DNA from: Isoptericola croceus
GTDB lineage: Bacteria > Actinomycetota > Actinomycetes > Actinomycetales > Cellulomonadaceae
Direction of reading: 5' to 3'
Length of the DNA: 64,000 nt
NCBI RefSeq assembly: GCF_029382255.1
Contig: NZ_JARLLG010000001.1
Span: 620,001 to 684,000, forward strand
The notes under the pieces are model-generated. The model did no database searches. It was not told the origin of the DNA and worked only from the letters and a program-made list of their open reading frames with translations. The position numbers and the translations under genes are program-made. This document shows, in pieces, positions 50,523 through 58,805 of the stretch. Numbering within the stretch: position 1 is the first letter of the stretch; the number at the start of each line of letters is the position of its first letter.

Positions 50523-51518
50523 TCAGTAGGCGTACGGGAAACCGGACCAGTCGGGGTCGCGCTTGGCCAGGAACGCGTCCCGGCCCTCGACGGCCTCGTC
50601 GGTCATGTAGGCCAGGCGGGTCGCCTCCCCGGCGAAGACCTGCTGGCCCATCAGGCCGTCGTCGGCCAGGTTGAACGCGAACTTGAGCATGCGGACGGCC
50701 TGCGGCGACTTGGTGGCGATCGTCGCGGCGTACTCCAGCGCCAGGTTCTCGAGCTCGGCGTGGTCGGCGACCTCGTTCACCGCGCCCCAGCGCTCGGCGT
50801 CCTCGGCGGAGTACTCGCGGGCGAGGAAGAAGATCTCCCGGGCGCGCTTCTGCCCGACCTGGCGCGCGAGGTACGCCGAGCCGTAGCCGCCGTCGAACGA
50901 GCCGACGTTCGCGTCGGTCTGCTTGAAGCGCGCGTGCTCACGACTGGCGATCGACAGGTCCGCCACCACGTGCAAGGAGTGTCCGCCGCCCGCGGCCCAG
51001 CCGTTGACGACGGCGATCACCACCTTGGGCATCGTGCGGATCAGCCGCTGCACCTCCAGGATGTGCAGCCGCCCGGCACGGGCCGGGTCGATGCTGTCGG
51101 CGGTGTCGGCTCCCTCGACGGGGCGGCCGGCGTCGTCGGCCGTCGTGTACTGGTACCCGGAGCGCCCGCGGATGCGCTGGTCACCGCCGGAGCAGAACGC
51201 CCACCCGCCGTCCTTGGGCGACGGCCCGTTGCCGGTGAGCAGCACGGTCCCCACGTCGCCGGTCATCCGGGCATGGTCGAGCACCCGGAAGAGCTCGTCG
51301 ACGGTGTGCGGGCGGAACGCGTTGCGCACCTCGGGCCGGTCGAAGGCGACCCGCACCACCGGCAGGTCGCGCACGGCCTGGGTGCCGTCGTCGTCCGTGG
51401 TGCGCTCCACCCCGCGGTGGTAGGTCAGGTCCGTCAGGTCGTCGAACCCGGCGACGGTGCGCCAGCGGGTGGGGTCGAAGGTCTCGGAGGCGGGTGCGGG
51501 GAGGTCGCTGTTGCTCAC
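50523..51518 (-). CDS. menB: 1,4-dihydroxy-2-naphthoyl-CoA synthase MenB
   Basis: A 331-residue crotonase that closes the second ring in menaquinone biosynthesis. It has VVRVAFDRPEVRNAFRPHTVDEL, the MenB-specific SGGDQRIRGRSGYQY, the oxyanion-hole region VNGWAAGGGHSLHVVADLSIAS and the catalytic-Asp block TDANVGSFDGGYGSAYLARQVG, and ends WSGFPYAY as MenB proteins do. The N-terminal 40 residues and the insert DDAGRPVEGADTADS lengthen it slightly. The GTG at 51518 lies 6 bases after TACGCT (minus strand 51530-51525), a leaderless start. It converges on the DUF3048 pair. Confidence 0.96.
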   Translation of the reverse strand: MSNSDLPAPASETFDPTRWRTVAGFDDLTDLTYHRGVERTTDDDGTQAVRDLPVVRVAFDRPEVRNAFRPHTVDELFRVLDHARMTGDVGTVLLTGNGPSPKDGGWAFCSGGDQRIRGRSGYQYTTADDAGRPVEGADTADSIDPARAGRLHILEVQRLIRTMPKVVIAVVNGWAAGGGHSLHVVADLSIASREHARFKQTDANVGSFDGGYGSAYLARQVGQKRAREIFFLAREYSAEDAERWGAVNEVADHAELENLALEYAATIATKSPQAVRMLKFAFNLADDGLMGQQVFAGEATRLAYMTDEAVEGRDAFLAKRDPDWSGFPYAY

Positions 51519-51567
51519 GCGGCCAGCGTAGTGCGGGCCACGACGCCCCCGGGCACCCGGCGTCCGC

Positions 51568-52335
51568 TCACAGGTGGATGGTCACGTCGCCCTCGTCGCG
51601 CAGCGTGGACACGACCTCGTCGACCGCCGCGCTCTGCTGCTCGCTGACCGCCTGCTGGGCGAGCTCGTCGCGGACGTCCTCGAAGGGCGGGATCTCAGAC
51701 CCCGCGGCGTCCTCGCCACCCTGGGCCTCCATCTGCTCGACGATGGTGTCGTACTGGTCACGCAGCTCGTCCTCGGTCGGTTCCGCGATGTCCGCCTGGG
51801 CCTCGATGTAGGCGCTGACCTGGAACTGCGATGCCGCGTCCGAGCGCACCTCGTCCTCCGAGACGCCCTGCTCACCGAGTGCGGCGATCACCTCGTCGGC
51901 GGACTGCATCCCGTTCTGCGCTGCCACGTCCTCGAGCGTGGCCTGGATGTCCTCCTCGGTGACCTCGATGTCGGCCTGCGCCGCCGCCTGCGTCAGCAGC
52001 CGGTTGTTCACCAGCTGTTCGACGACCTGCTGCTTGAGGGCATCCTGGTCGATCTCTTCTCCGGTGCTCTGCTGGGACATCACCACCTGCTGCAGCTGGC
52101 TCTGGTAGCTGCTGACGAACTCCTCGCGCTCGAGGTTCTCGCCGTTGACCTCGGCGACGACGTCGGGCACGTCATCCAGGTCGGCCTCCGGCAGGTCGGT
52201 GCCGGTGCCCGGCTGGGGGGCGTCCTCGGCGCTCGGGCTGGACTCGGCGTTCTCGCCGTCGGTCTCGGACGTGCAGCCGGCGAGCGCGACGACCGCGGCC
52301 ACGGAGAGCGCGACGAGCGGGCGCTTGATCGACAT
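51568..52335 (-). CDS. SurA_N-like lipoprotein (chaperone-type, no visible PPIase domain)
   Basis: A 255-residue exported lipoprotein, lipobox ALAGC (Cys about 21), acidic linker to about residue 55. The core (about 60-205) is the helical SurA/trigger-factor-like domain: VVAEVNGENLEREEFVSSYQSQLQQVV, then LKQQVVEQLVNNRLLTQAAAQADIEVTEEDIQATLE, and a C-terminal helix AVSEQQSAAVDEVVSTLRDEGDV. In related secreted folding factors (PrsA, SurA) a parvulin domain sits between these; here that region is only about 60 residues and no parvulin motif is seen. The ATG at 52335 has GAGGA upstream. TACGGT near 52366 (minus) may be its -10. Proposed role: extracytoplasmic holdase or chaperone. Confidence 0.85.
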   Translation of the reverse strand: MSIKRPLVALSVAAVVALAGCTSETDGENAESSPSAEDAPQPGTGTDLPEADLDDVPDVVAEVNGENLEREEFVSSYQSQLQQVVMSQQSTGEEIDQDALKQQVVEQLVNNRLLTQAAAQADIEVTEEDIQATLEDVAAQNGMQSADEVIAALGEQGVSEDEVRSDAASQFQVSAYIEAQADIAEPTEDELRDQYDTIVEQMEAQGGEDAAGSEIPPFEDVRDELAQQAVSEQQSAAVDEVVSTLRDEGDVTIHL

Positions 52336-52526
52336 GGTCACTCCTCATGATGGATGCTGGTCGGCGACCGTAAACACATGAACCTGGGAGCGGGCGGCTC
52401 CGTGTTCAGGTCGCGTTCAGGAACGGACGCAGGTCGTCCCTCGGGTCACCGAGTTCTTGCAGAGCGTGCTGATCATCCGCGCGCGTCGCTCGCAGGATCT
52501 GCACACACGGGGCGCACCATGGAGTC

Positions 52527-52712
52527 ATGAACACGACGCCACTTCGAGATGCCGAGGTCGCCGACCTGGACGAGGTCGTCGACGAGCTCATCGCCTACGA
52601 CGCCGCGGCCCTGCGCCGGGCGACCACCGCGACGCAGGCCGTCCCGGTCGTGACAGTCCGACCCCCGGGCACCTGGTCGTACGGCAGGGTCCCCGACGAG
52701 TTCATCGACTGA
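52527..52712 (+). CDS. Small acidic protein upstream of menC, function unknown
   Basis: A 61-residue ORF with strong third-position G/C, as in real genes here: an acidic helical first half (LRDAEVADLDEVVDELIAYD) and a C-terminal half ending PPGTWSYGRVPDEFID. No membrane segment, cysteine or known motif. Only a weak GGAG precedes the ATG. It ends 38 bases before menC. I do not recognise the family. The split into an acidic leader and an aromatic/Gly/Pro end recalls modified-peptide precursors, but no modifying enzymes are nearby. Confidence 0.5.
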   Translation: MNTTPLRDAEVADLDEVVDELIAYDAAALRRATTATQAVPVVTVRPPGTWSYGRVPDEFID

Positions 52713-52750
52713 CGCGGCGCCGGAGCGAGCGGGCGACCTACCCTGAGGTC

Positions 52751-53764
52751 GTGTCCGCCACACCCTCCGCGACGAGTCGGCGCAGGTTCGCCTGGTCGAT
52801 CCCCCTGCGCACCCGCTTCCGTCACCTCGAGGTCCGCGACGGCGTGCTGCTGCGCGGCGAGGCCGGGTGGGGCGAGCTCAGCCCGTTCTGGGAGTACGAC
52901 GACGTCGAGTCGGCCACGTGGCTGCGGGCGGCCCGGGAGGCCGCCGACCTCCCGTTCCCCACGCCCGTCCGGGACCGTGTCCCGGTGAACGTCACCGTGC
53001 CGGCCGTCGGGCCGGAGCGGGCGCGGGAGATCGTGCTGGCCTCCGGCGGCTGCCGGACGGCCAAGGTCAAGGTCGCCCAGCGCACCGGCGGCACGGTCGA
53101 GCCCGTCGATGCCGAGATCGCCCGCGTCGAGGCGGTCCGTGCCGCGTTCGACGACGCGGGTCTCCCCGACGCCGCGATCCGCGTCGACGCCAACGGAGCC
53201 TGGACCCTCGACGACGCGCTGCGGCGCATCCCCCTGCTGGACGGCGCCGCCCGTGGTCTGGAGTACGTCGAGCAGCCGTGCGCCACGGTCCGCGAGCTCG
53301 CCGCGGTGCGCCGCGGGGTGGACGTCCCGGTGGCCGCCGACGAGTCCATCCGCCGTGCCGCCGACCCGCTGCGCGTCGTCCGCGAGGAGGCGGCCGACGT
53401 CGTGGTGCTCAAGGTGCAGCCCCTCGGCGGGGTCCGTGCCTGCCTGGACCTGGCCGAGCGGGTCGGCCTGCCGGTGGTCGTGTCGTCGGCACTGGAGTCC
53501 TCCGTGGGTCTGGCGGCGGGGGTGGCGCTCGCCGCCGCCCTGCCCGAGCTGCCGCACGCCTGCGGCCTGGCGACCGCGCAGCTTCTGGTGCGTGACGTCA
53601 CCGGCACGCCGCTGCTGCCTGTCGACGGCGCGCTGCCGGTCCGGCGGGTCGCTCCGGACGAGGCGGCCCTGCCGGCGGTCACGGCGCCGCCGGAGCTGCG
53701 GGACCGGTGGTTCGCGCGCCACGACCGGCTCGAGGCCCTGCTGGCCGCGGGGCGTGCCGCGTGA
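52751..53764 (+). CDS. menC: O-succinylbenzoate synthase MenC
   Basis: A 337-residue enolase-superfamily enzyme dehydrating SHCHC to o-succinylbenzoate. Catalytic Lys residues lie in CRTAKVKVAQ (K-x-K), metal ligands in RVDANGAWTLDDAL (Asp), LEYVEQPC (Glu) and VPVAADESIR (Asp), and the second-side Lys in VVVLKVQPLGG. VVSSALESSVGLAAGVALAAAL closes the barrel. Family-typical for actinobacterial MenC. The GTG at 52751 lies 6 bases after TACCCT (52739-52744), a leaderless start. Its stop overlaps the menD start (GTGA), so both are made together. Confidence 0.95.
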   Translation: MSATPSATSRRRFAWSIPLRTRFRHLEVRDGVLLRGEAGWGELSPFWEYDDVESATWLRAAREAADLPFPTPVRDRVPVNVTVPAVGPERAREIVLASGGCRTAKVKVAQRTGGTVEPVDAEIARVEAVRAAFDDAGLPDAAIRVDANGAWTLDDALRRIPLLDGAARGLEYVEQPCATVRELAAVRRGVDVPVAADESIRRAADPLRVVREEAADVVVLKVQPLGGVRACLDLAERVGLPVVVSSALESSVGLAAGVALAAALPELPHACGLATAQLLVRDVTGTPLLPVDGALPVRRVAPDEAALPAVTAPPELRDRWFARHDRLEALLAAGRAA

Positions 53765-55605
53765 CCGCCGCAGCGCCGTCGGGCAGCGCGAGCCCCGCTG
53801 TCGAGGCCGCCCGCGCGCTCGTCGCGGACCTGGTCGCCCAGGGCGTGCGCGACGCGGTCCTCGCGCCCGGGTCGCGTTCCGCGCCGCTCGCCTACGCGCT
53901 CGCCGAGGCCGACGCGCGCGGTGACCTCGTGCTGCACGTGCGCATCGACGAGCGTGCGGCCGGCTTCCTGGCGCTCGGACTGTCGCGCGGATCCGCCCTC
54001 GGTGCCGGCCCGGACGCGGACGACGGCGGCATGACGGCCGCGCTGCGCCCCGTCGTGGTCGCCACGACGTCGGGCACCGCCGTGGCGAACCTGCATCCCG
54101 CGGTGCTGGAGGCGCACCACTCCGGTCTGCCCCTGGTGCTGCTCACCGCCGACCGACCGCACGAGCTGCGGGGGACCGGTGCCTCGCAGACCACCGACCA
54201 GGTGGGGATCTTCGGTGCGGCGGTGCGGGCCGCCGTCGACGTGCCGGCGCCCGACGGCCGCGACGGCGAGGTGCGGGACCTGCTCGCCACCGCGCGGCGG
54301 GCGCTCGCTGCGGCCCGCGGACTGCGCGACCGGTACCCCGGCCCGGTCCACCTCAACCTGGCCTACCGTGACCCGCTGCACCCTGCGGGAGGCGCGCCCG
54401 CGCCCGATCTCCCGGACCCCGGCGAGCTCGGCCGGGGAGTGGAGGTCGTGGCGTCCGCACGCGGCGTCGGCGCCGACCCGGCGCTGCCCGGCGACCCGTC
54501 GCGCACGGTCGTCGTGGCGGGCGACGGCGCGGGACCGGCCGCCGGCCGGCTCGCCGCGGCCCAGGGCTGGCCACTGCTCGCCGAGCCGTCCGCCGCGGCG
54601 GGGGGCGGGCCTCTCGCCGTGGCCGCCTACCGGTCCGTGCTCGGCGTGGACGGGCTGGCCGACGACGTCCAGCACGTCGTCGTCCTGGGGCACCCGACCC
54701 TCTCGCGGCCCGTGCAGCGGCTGCTCGCCCGACCTGACGTCGCGGTCACCGTCGTCGCGCCGGGCGGCGGTCCGTGGCCCGACGCCGCCCGCAACGCGAC
54801 CCGCGTGGTCGACGCCCTCGACGAGCGGTGGTTCGAGCCGGCTGACTCTCCGGAACAGGGCGACGGGTGGGCGTTCCGGGCGCGGTGGCGCGCGGCGAGC
54901 GACGCCGCGGCCGTTGTCGTCGACTCCGTGACGTCCGACGACGCCGTGCGGGAGGGGCTGCTCACCTCCCGGTACGCGGCGCTCGCGGTGGCTCGCGCCG
55001 TGGTCGCCGTCAGCGGCCCCGACGACATCCTGGTGGTGGGGGCGTCGAACCCTGTGCGTGACCTCGACCTGGTGCTCGGGCTGGGGGCCGGACCGGCGCC
55101 GCTCGTCCTGGCCAACCGCGGGCTGGCGGGGATCGACGGGACGCTGTCCACCGCCTCGGGCGTCGCCGTCGCCGCGGCCCGCCGAGGCCGACGCACCCGG
55201 GCGCTGGTCGGGGACCTGACGTTCCTGCACGACGTGGGCGGGCTGTTGCGCGGGCCGGGCGAGCCGGCCGTCGACCTGGACGTGGTCGTGGTGAACGACG
55301 ACGGCGGCTCGATCTTCGCGACCCTGGAGCACGGCGCGCTCGCGGAGACCGGTCCGGTGGCCTCGGCGACGTTCGAGCGGGTGTTCGGTACACCGCACGG
55401 CGCCAGCCTCGCCCAGCTCTGCACGGGGTACGGGGTCGACCACCAGCTCGTCGAGGACGTCTCGTCGCTCCGGCACGCCCTGGCCGTGCCGTCGCACGGG
55501 GTGCGGGTGGTCGAGGTGCGGGTGTCGCGGGCCACGCGACTCGCGGAGTCCCGAGAGCTCGCCGACCGCATCCACGCCGAGGTAGCGCAGATCCTGGCGA
55601 GGTAG
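53761..55605 (+). CDS. menD: SEPHCHC synthase MenD
   Basis: A 614-residue thiamine-diphosphate enzyme joining isochorismate and 2-oxoglutarate, the committed step of menaquinone synthesis. MenD landmarks are VLAPGSRSAPLAYALAEA, RIDERAAGFLALGLSRGS, VVATTSGTAVANLHPAVLEAHHSGLPLVLLTADRP (split over about 97-133), GASQTTDQVGIFG, the ThDP region LVGDLTFLHDVGGLL, and VVVNDDGGSIFATLEHG with GTPHGASLAQL. The GTG at 53761 overlaps the menC stop by 4 bases. The 3' end is unusual: the codons for the last 10 residues and the TAG stop are made of repeat units (GCGAGGTAGCGC, see 55578-55628). Confidence 0.96.
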   Translation: MTAAAPSGSASPAVEAARALVADLVAQGVRDAVLAPGSRSAPLAYALAEADARGDLVLHVRIDERAAGFLALGLSRGSALGAGPDADDGGMTAALRPVVVATTSGTAVANLHPAVLEAHHSGLPLVLLTADRPHELRGTGASQTTDQVGIFGAAVRAAVDVPAPDGRDGEVRDLLATARRALAAARGLRDRYPGPVHLNLAYRDPLHPAGGAPAPDLPDPGELGRGVEVVASARGVGADPALPGDPSRTVVVAGDGAGPAAGRLAAAQGWPLLAEPSAAAGGGPLAVAAYRSVLGVDGLADDVQHVVVLGHPTLSRPVQRLLARPDVAVTVVAPGGGPWPDAARNATRVVDALDERWFEPADSPEQGDGWAFRARWRAASDAAAVVVDSVTSDDAVREGLLTSRYAALAVARAVVAVSGPDDILVVGASNPVRDLDLVLGLGAGPAPLVLANRGLAGIDGTLSTASGVAVAAARRGRRTRALVGDLTFLHDVGGLLRGPGEPAVDLDVVVVNDDGGSIFATLEHGALAETGPVASATFERVFGTPHGASLAQLCTGYGVDHQLVEDVSSLRHALAVPSHGVRVVEVRVSRATRLAESRELADRIHAEVAQILAR

Positions 55606-55628
55606 CGCAAGGCGGCGCGAGGTAGCGC
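55578..55628. repeat. 20-bp-periodic GAGGTAGCGC repeat over the menD stop codon
   Basis: Core CGAGGTAGCGC occurs at 55578, 55598 and 55618, exact 20-bp spacing. The middle unit supplies the TAG stop of menD. The unit pair at 55608-55628 (CAAGGCGGCGCGA then GTAGCGC) matches 45344-45364 with one difference. This is the second copy of the array seen after ccsA, here without the inverted half. Confidence 0.8.
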
Positions 55629-55736
55629 GGGCGCTGAGGTGCGGCGACGTCGATTGCCAGGGAGCTCACAGGTTCGCCCAAGGGGTGCTCCAGGATCCCG
55701 GTGTTGCCTAGGGGCAGGACAACGAGGAGAGAGCCC

Positions 55737-57248
55737 ATGAGCACCGACCACACGTCGCCGCAGCAGCCGTCGCACGGGGAGCACCCGGTAGAGCAGCCCA
55801 CCGAGCCGCAGCAGCCGCCGTTCCACCCCCCGGCGGACCCGCGGCCGACGCCGTACGGGTCGGGCACGCCGTCGTCGTACCAGCCGGTCTACCAGCCGGA
55901 ACACCAGCAGGCGTACGACCAGCAGCCGCAGGTGTCAGGTGCTCAGCACCCGCAGGCGCCGGCCACGCGTCAGCGTTCGGTGTGGGTCCCAGTGGTGGCC
56001 GCCGCAGCAGGTGCTGCCGTCCTGGCCAGCGGAGCGACGTACGCGCTCACCGGCCTGCTGGGCGACGACGGTGCGTCCTCGCTCGCGGAGGTCGCGGCAC
56101 CCGAGCAGAGCGCCGCCGCCCCCGTCGCGAGCTCCAGCAACCAGAACCCCGACTGGCAGGCCGTCACCGCCGCCGTCGCGCCGTCGGTCGTCGCGATCCA
56201 GGTCTCCGGCCAGTCCGGCGGGTCGGAGGGCTCTGGTGTCATCCTCGACGCCGAGGGGCACGTCCTGACGAACAACCACGTGGTCTCCGGTGCCTCCGAG
56301 GGTGCCGTCCAGGTCACGTTGAGCGACGGCCGGCTGTACGACGCGACCATCGTGGGCACCGACCCGACGACAGACCTCGCCGTCGTGCAGCTCGACGATG
56401 CCCCCGGCGACCTGGAACCCGCCACGTTCGGTGACTCCGACGCCGTGCAGGTCGGTGACTCGGTGCTCGCGGTCGGCAACCCGCTCGGCCTGGCGAACAC
56501 CGCCACGACCGGCATCGTCTCCGCCCTGGACCGGCCGGTGGCCGCGTCGGGCGAGAGCTCGAACGAGGTCGTCGTGACCAACGCGATCCAGATCGACGCC
56601 GCGATCAACCCGGGCAACTCCGGTGGTCCGCTGTTCGACGCCCAGGGCCGGGTCGTGGGCATCACCTCGTCGATCGCGACGCTCTCGGGCGGCACCAACC
56701 AGTCCGGTTCGATCGGTCTCGGGTTCGCGATCCCGGTGAACCTCGCGACGGGCGTCGCCGGCCAGCTCATCGAGGACGGCACCGCCGAGCACGCGTTCCT
56801 GGGCGTCTCGCTCGGCGACGCGACCGCGACCGCCGACGGCGTCACCCGCCGCGGTGCGGAGATCGGTGAGATCACCGAGGGCTCGCCCGCTGCCGAGGCA
56901 GGTCTGCGGTCCGGTGACGTGATCGTGGCCATCGACGACGACGCGGTCAACGGTGCGGAGTCGCTCACCGCCTACGTGCGAGAGCGTGCCGCCGGGGAGC
57001 AGGCGACGATCACCTACGTCCGCGACGGCCAGACGCAGACCGCGGAGGTCACCTTCGCCGTGCGTGAGACGGCGGACTCCGGCTCGCAGGGCTCGGGCCA
57101 GCCCGGCTCCGGTGAGCCGGGCCAGCGTGGCTCGGGCCAGGAGAACCAGGGGTCCGGCGACGACGGTTCCGGCCAGGGTGGCTCGTCCTCCGACCCGACG
57201 CGACCCGACAACATCCCCGGCTGGCTCCACGAGCTCTTCGGCGGCTGA
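55737..57248 (+). CDS. HtrA/DegP-like membrane-anchored serine protease with PDZ domain
   Basis: A 503-residue trypsin-like protease of the envelope quality-control type. Cytoplasmic N-terminus of 80 residues, rich in Pro and Gln; one membrane helix (83-108); then a catalytic domain with His181 (LTNNHVVSGASEGA), Asp213 (DPTTDLAVVQLDD) and Ser295 (INPGNSGGPLFDAQGRVVGI). The PDZ domain is about 345-450 (AFLGVSLGDATATA, ITEGSPAAEAGLRSGDVIVAIDDDAVNGAESLTAYVRERAAGEQ across it). The C-terminal 60 residues are a Gly/Ser/Gln-rich linker ending IPGWLHELFGG. GAGGAGAG precedes the ATG at 55737; an earlier in-frame ATG at 55701 lacks a ribosome site. Its stop faces a terminator before convergent menF. 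Confidence 0.94.
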   Translation: MSTDHTSPQQPSHGEHPVEQPTEPQQPPFHPPADPRPTPYGSGTPSSYQPVYQPEHQQAYDQQPQVSGAQHPQAPATRQRSVWVPVVAAAAGAAVLASGATYALTGLLGDDGASSLAEVAAPEQSAAAPVASSSNQNPDWQAVTAAVAPSVVAIQVSGQSGGSEGSGVILDAEGHVLTNNHVVSGASEGAVQVTLSDGRLYDATIVGTDPTTDLAVVQLDDAPGDLEPATFGDSDAVQVGDSVLAVGNPLGLANTATTGIVSALDRPVAASGESSNEVVVTNAIQIDAAINPGNSGGPLFDAQGRVVGITSSIATLSGGTNQSGSIGLGFAIPVNLATGVAGQLIEDGTAEHAFLGVSLGDATATADGVTRRGAEIGEITEGSPAAEAGLRSGDVIVAIDDDAVNGAESLTAYVRERAAGEQATITYVRDGQTQTAEVTFAVRETADSGSQGSGQPGSGEPGQRGSGQENQGSGDDGSGQGGSSSDPTRPDNIPGWLHELFGG

Positions 57249-57344
57249 CCCCCTGGACACCCGCGGTGGCACGGCGTCCCCCCCTCGTCAGCCGCCGCCG
57301 CGGGAAGTCGGTCGGGCCGCCTCACCTCGATCCGATCGGCAATC

Positions 57345-57384
57345 CGCGGCCGGTTCGGCACCACTGCGTGCCGAACCGGCCGCG
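57345..57384. terminator. Perfect 17-bp-arm hairpin terminator between htrA-like gene and menF
   Basis: Arms 57345-57361 and 57368-57384 pair perfectly over 17 bp with a 6-base loop. It lies between convergent genes (stops at 57248 and 57432), so it can act on both strands. The rest of the 183-base gap contains nothing else I recognise. Confidence 0.8.
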
Positions 57385-57431
57385 TCGTGCCGAACAGATG
57401 CCGGGTTGTGGGGGTGCGGGCTGGGCTCGGC

Positions 57432-58805
57432 TCAGAGGGCGCCGAGCGCCCAGGACATCGGCACCAGCTTCGCCTCGGACTCGGCCAGCTCGGCCTGCGG
57501 GTCGGAGGCGGCCACGATCCCGCAACCGGCGAACAGCCGGACGTGGCGCGGGTCGTCGCCGAGCTCCGCGGAGCGCAGGGCGATGCCCCACTCCCCGTCG
57601 CCGTCGGCCCCGACCCAGCCCACCGGCCCCGCGTAGCGGGAGCGGTCCATCCCCTCGATCTCCCGGATGAGCTCGCGGGCGGCCACCGTCGGGGTGCCGC
57701 ACACCGCGGCCGAGGGGTGCAGCGCTGCCGCGAGGGTCAGGGAGCTGGCCCGCGTGCCCGGGTCGAGCACCGCCGTGACGTCCGAGGCCAGGTGCATGAC
57801 GTTGGGCAGGTGCAGCACGAACGGGGCGTCCGGGACGTTCATCGAGGAGCAGAACGGCTCCAGGGCGTGCGCCACGGAGCTCACCGCGAACTCGTGCTCC
57901 TCCAGGTCTTTGGACGACCGGGCGAGCTGGGCGGCGTGCAGCAGGGCGTCGTCGTCGCTCATGCCGGCCTCGCGGCGGATGGTGCCCGCCAGCACGCGAG
58001 AGGTCACGAGCCCCTTCTCGCTGCGGACGAGCAGCTCGGGGGTGGCGCCCACCATCCCGGCCACCGAGAAGGTCCAGCAGGAGGAGTAGCCCGCGGCGAG
58101 CCGGCCGAGCACCCAGCGGGGATCCACGGGGCGTTCGGTGGTGGCGAGCACCTCGCGGGCCAGCACGACCTTCTCGAGCTCACCTGCCTGGATCCGCTCC
58201 ACCCCCTCGGCGACGACGGCGGGCCAGTCGCGAGCGGCCACGGCACCGTCGGCGAGGGTCACTCGGCCCGGTGCGGTGACCGGGGTGCGGACCGTCCGGG
58301 AGAGCGCCTCGGGACCCGGGGCGTCGAGCTGGTCGGCAGGGGCGATCGTCGTCATCCACGACACGTCGCCGCGCCGCCCGACGACGACGCGGGGCACGAC
58401 GAGCGAGCCCTCCGGACGGGCGCCGTCGAAGTGGTCGCCGGTGCCGCCGTCGTCGAACGCGAACGTGCCGAAGGCGACGGGGCCGGTGCCGGGCAGGCCG
58501 ACCTCGTCGCGGACGACGGCGCGAGCGAGCGTCGCGCGCCACGCTGCCTCGGCATCGGCGAACCGGCCGGGACCGAAGGTGTCGAGCCGCAGGGCCTCGC
58601 CCCAGCCGACGATCCCGTCGCCGCGGCGTACCCAGGTCAGGGGGGCGGCGTCGGGGAGGAGGTCGACCAGTGCCGTGAGGTCCGCCGGCAGCGGGTCGAT
58701 GAGGGTGGTGCGCACGACGAGCGGCTGGGGCTCGGGGGTGAGCGGGCGGCTGCCGGAGGACGCGCCCGACGGCGGGACCGGCGCCGGGTGGGGCGTGGCG
58801 GACAT
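57432..58805 (-). CDS. menF: Isochorismate synthase MenF
   Basis: A 457-residue chorismate-binding enzyme making isochorismate from chorismate, the first dedicated step of menaquinone synthesis. The chorismate-utilising domain is the C-terminal 260 residues: AGELEKVVLAREV (with the catalytic Lys region), MVGATPELLVRSEKGLVTSRVLAGTIRR, HEFAVSSVAHALEPFC, LAAALHPSAAVCGTPTVAARELIREIE and YAGPVGWVGADGDGEWGIALRSAEL (split over about 400-425). The N-terminal part is the divergent scaffold domain. The ATG at 58805 lies 7 bases after TATCCT (minus strand 58818-58813), predicting a leaderless start. The longer upstream reading frame lacks a start site of its own. It converges on the htrA-like gene and is divergent from the ugp-like operon. 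Confidence 0.94.
   Translation of the reverse strand: MSATPHPAPVPPSGASSGSRPLTPEPQPLVVRTTLIDPLPADLTALVDLLPDAAPLTWVRRGDGIVGWGEALRLDTFGPGRFADAEAAWRATLARAVVRDEVGLPGTGPVAFGTFAFDDGGTGDHFDGARPEGSLVVPRVVVGRRGDVSWMTTIAPADQLDAPGPEALSRTVRTPVTAPGRVTLADGAVAARDWPAVVAEGVERIQAGELEKVVLAREVLATTERPVDPRWVLGRLAAGYSSCWTFSVAGMVGATPELLVRSEKGLVTSRVLAGTIRREAGMSDDDALLHAAQLARSSKDLEEHEFAVSSVAHALEPFCSSMNVPDAPFVLHLPNVMHLASDVTAVLDPGTRASSLTLAAALHPSAAVCGTPTVAARELIREIEGMDRSRYAGPVGWVGADGDGEWGIALRSAELGDDPRHVRLFAGCGIVAASDPQAELAESEAKLVPMSWALGAL

Noticed and set aside
52406-52528. A 40-codon minus-strand ORF with a WCAPC motif
   Set aside because: Thioredoxin-like pentapeptide but far too short for the fold, no ribosome site or -10, and overlapped by the plus-strand ORF start; kept only as a remark under the small-ORF finding.
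52822-55575. A 917-codon minus-strand frame opposite menC and menD
   Set aside because: Antisense to two well-conserved coupled enzymes; low-complexity translation.
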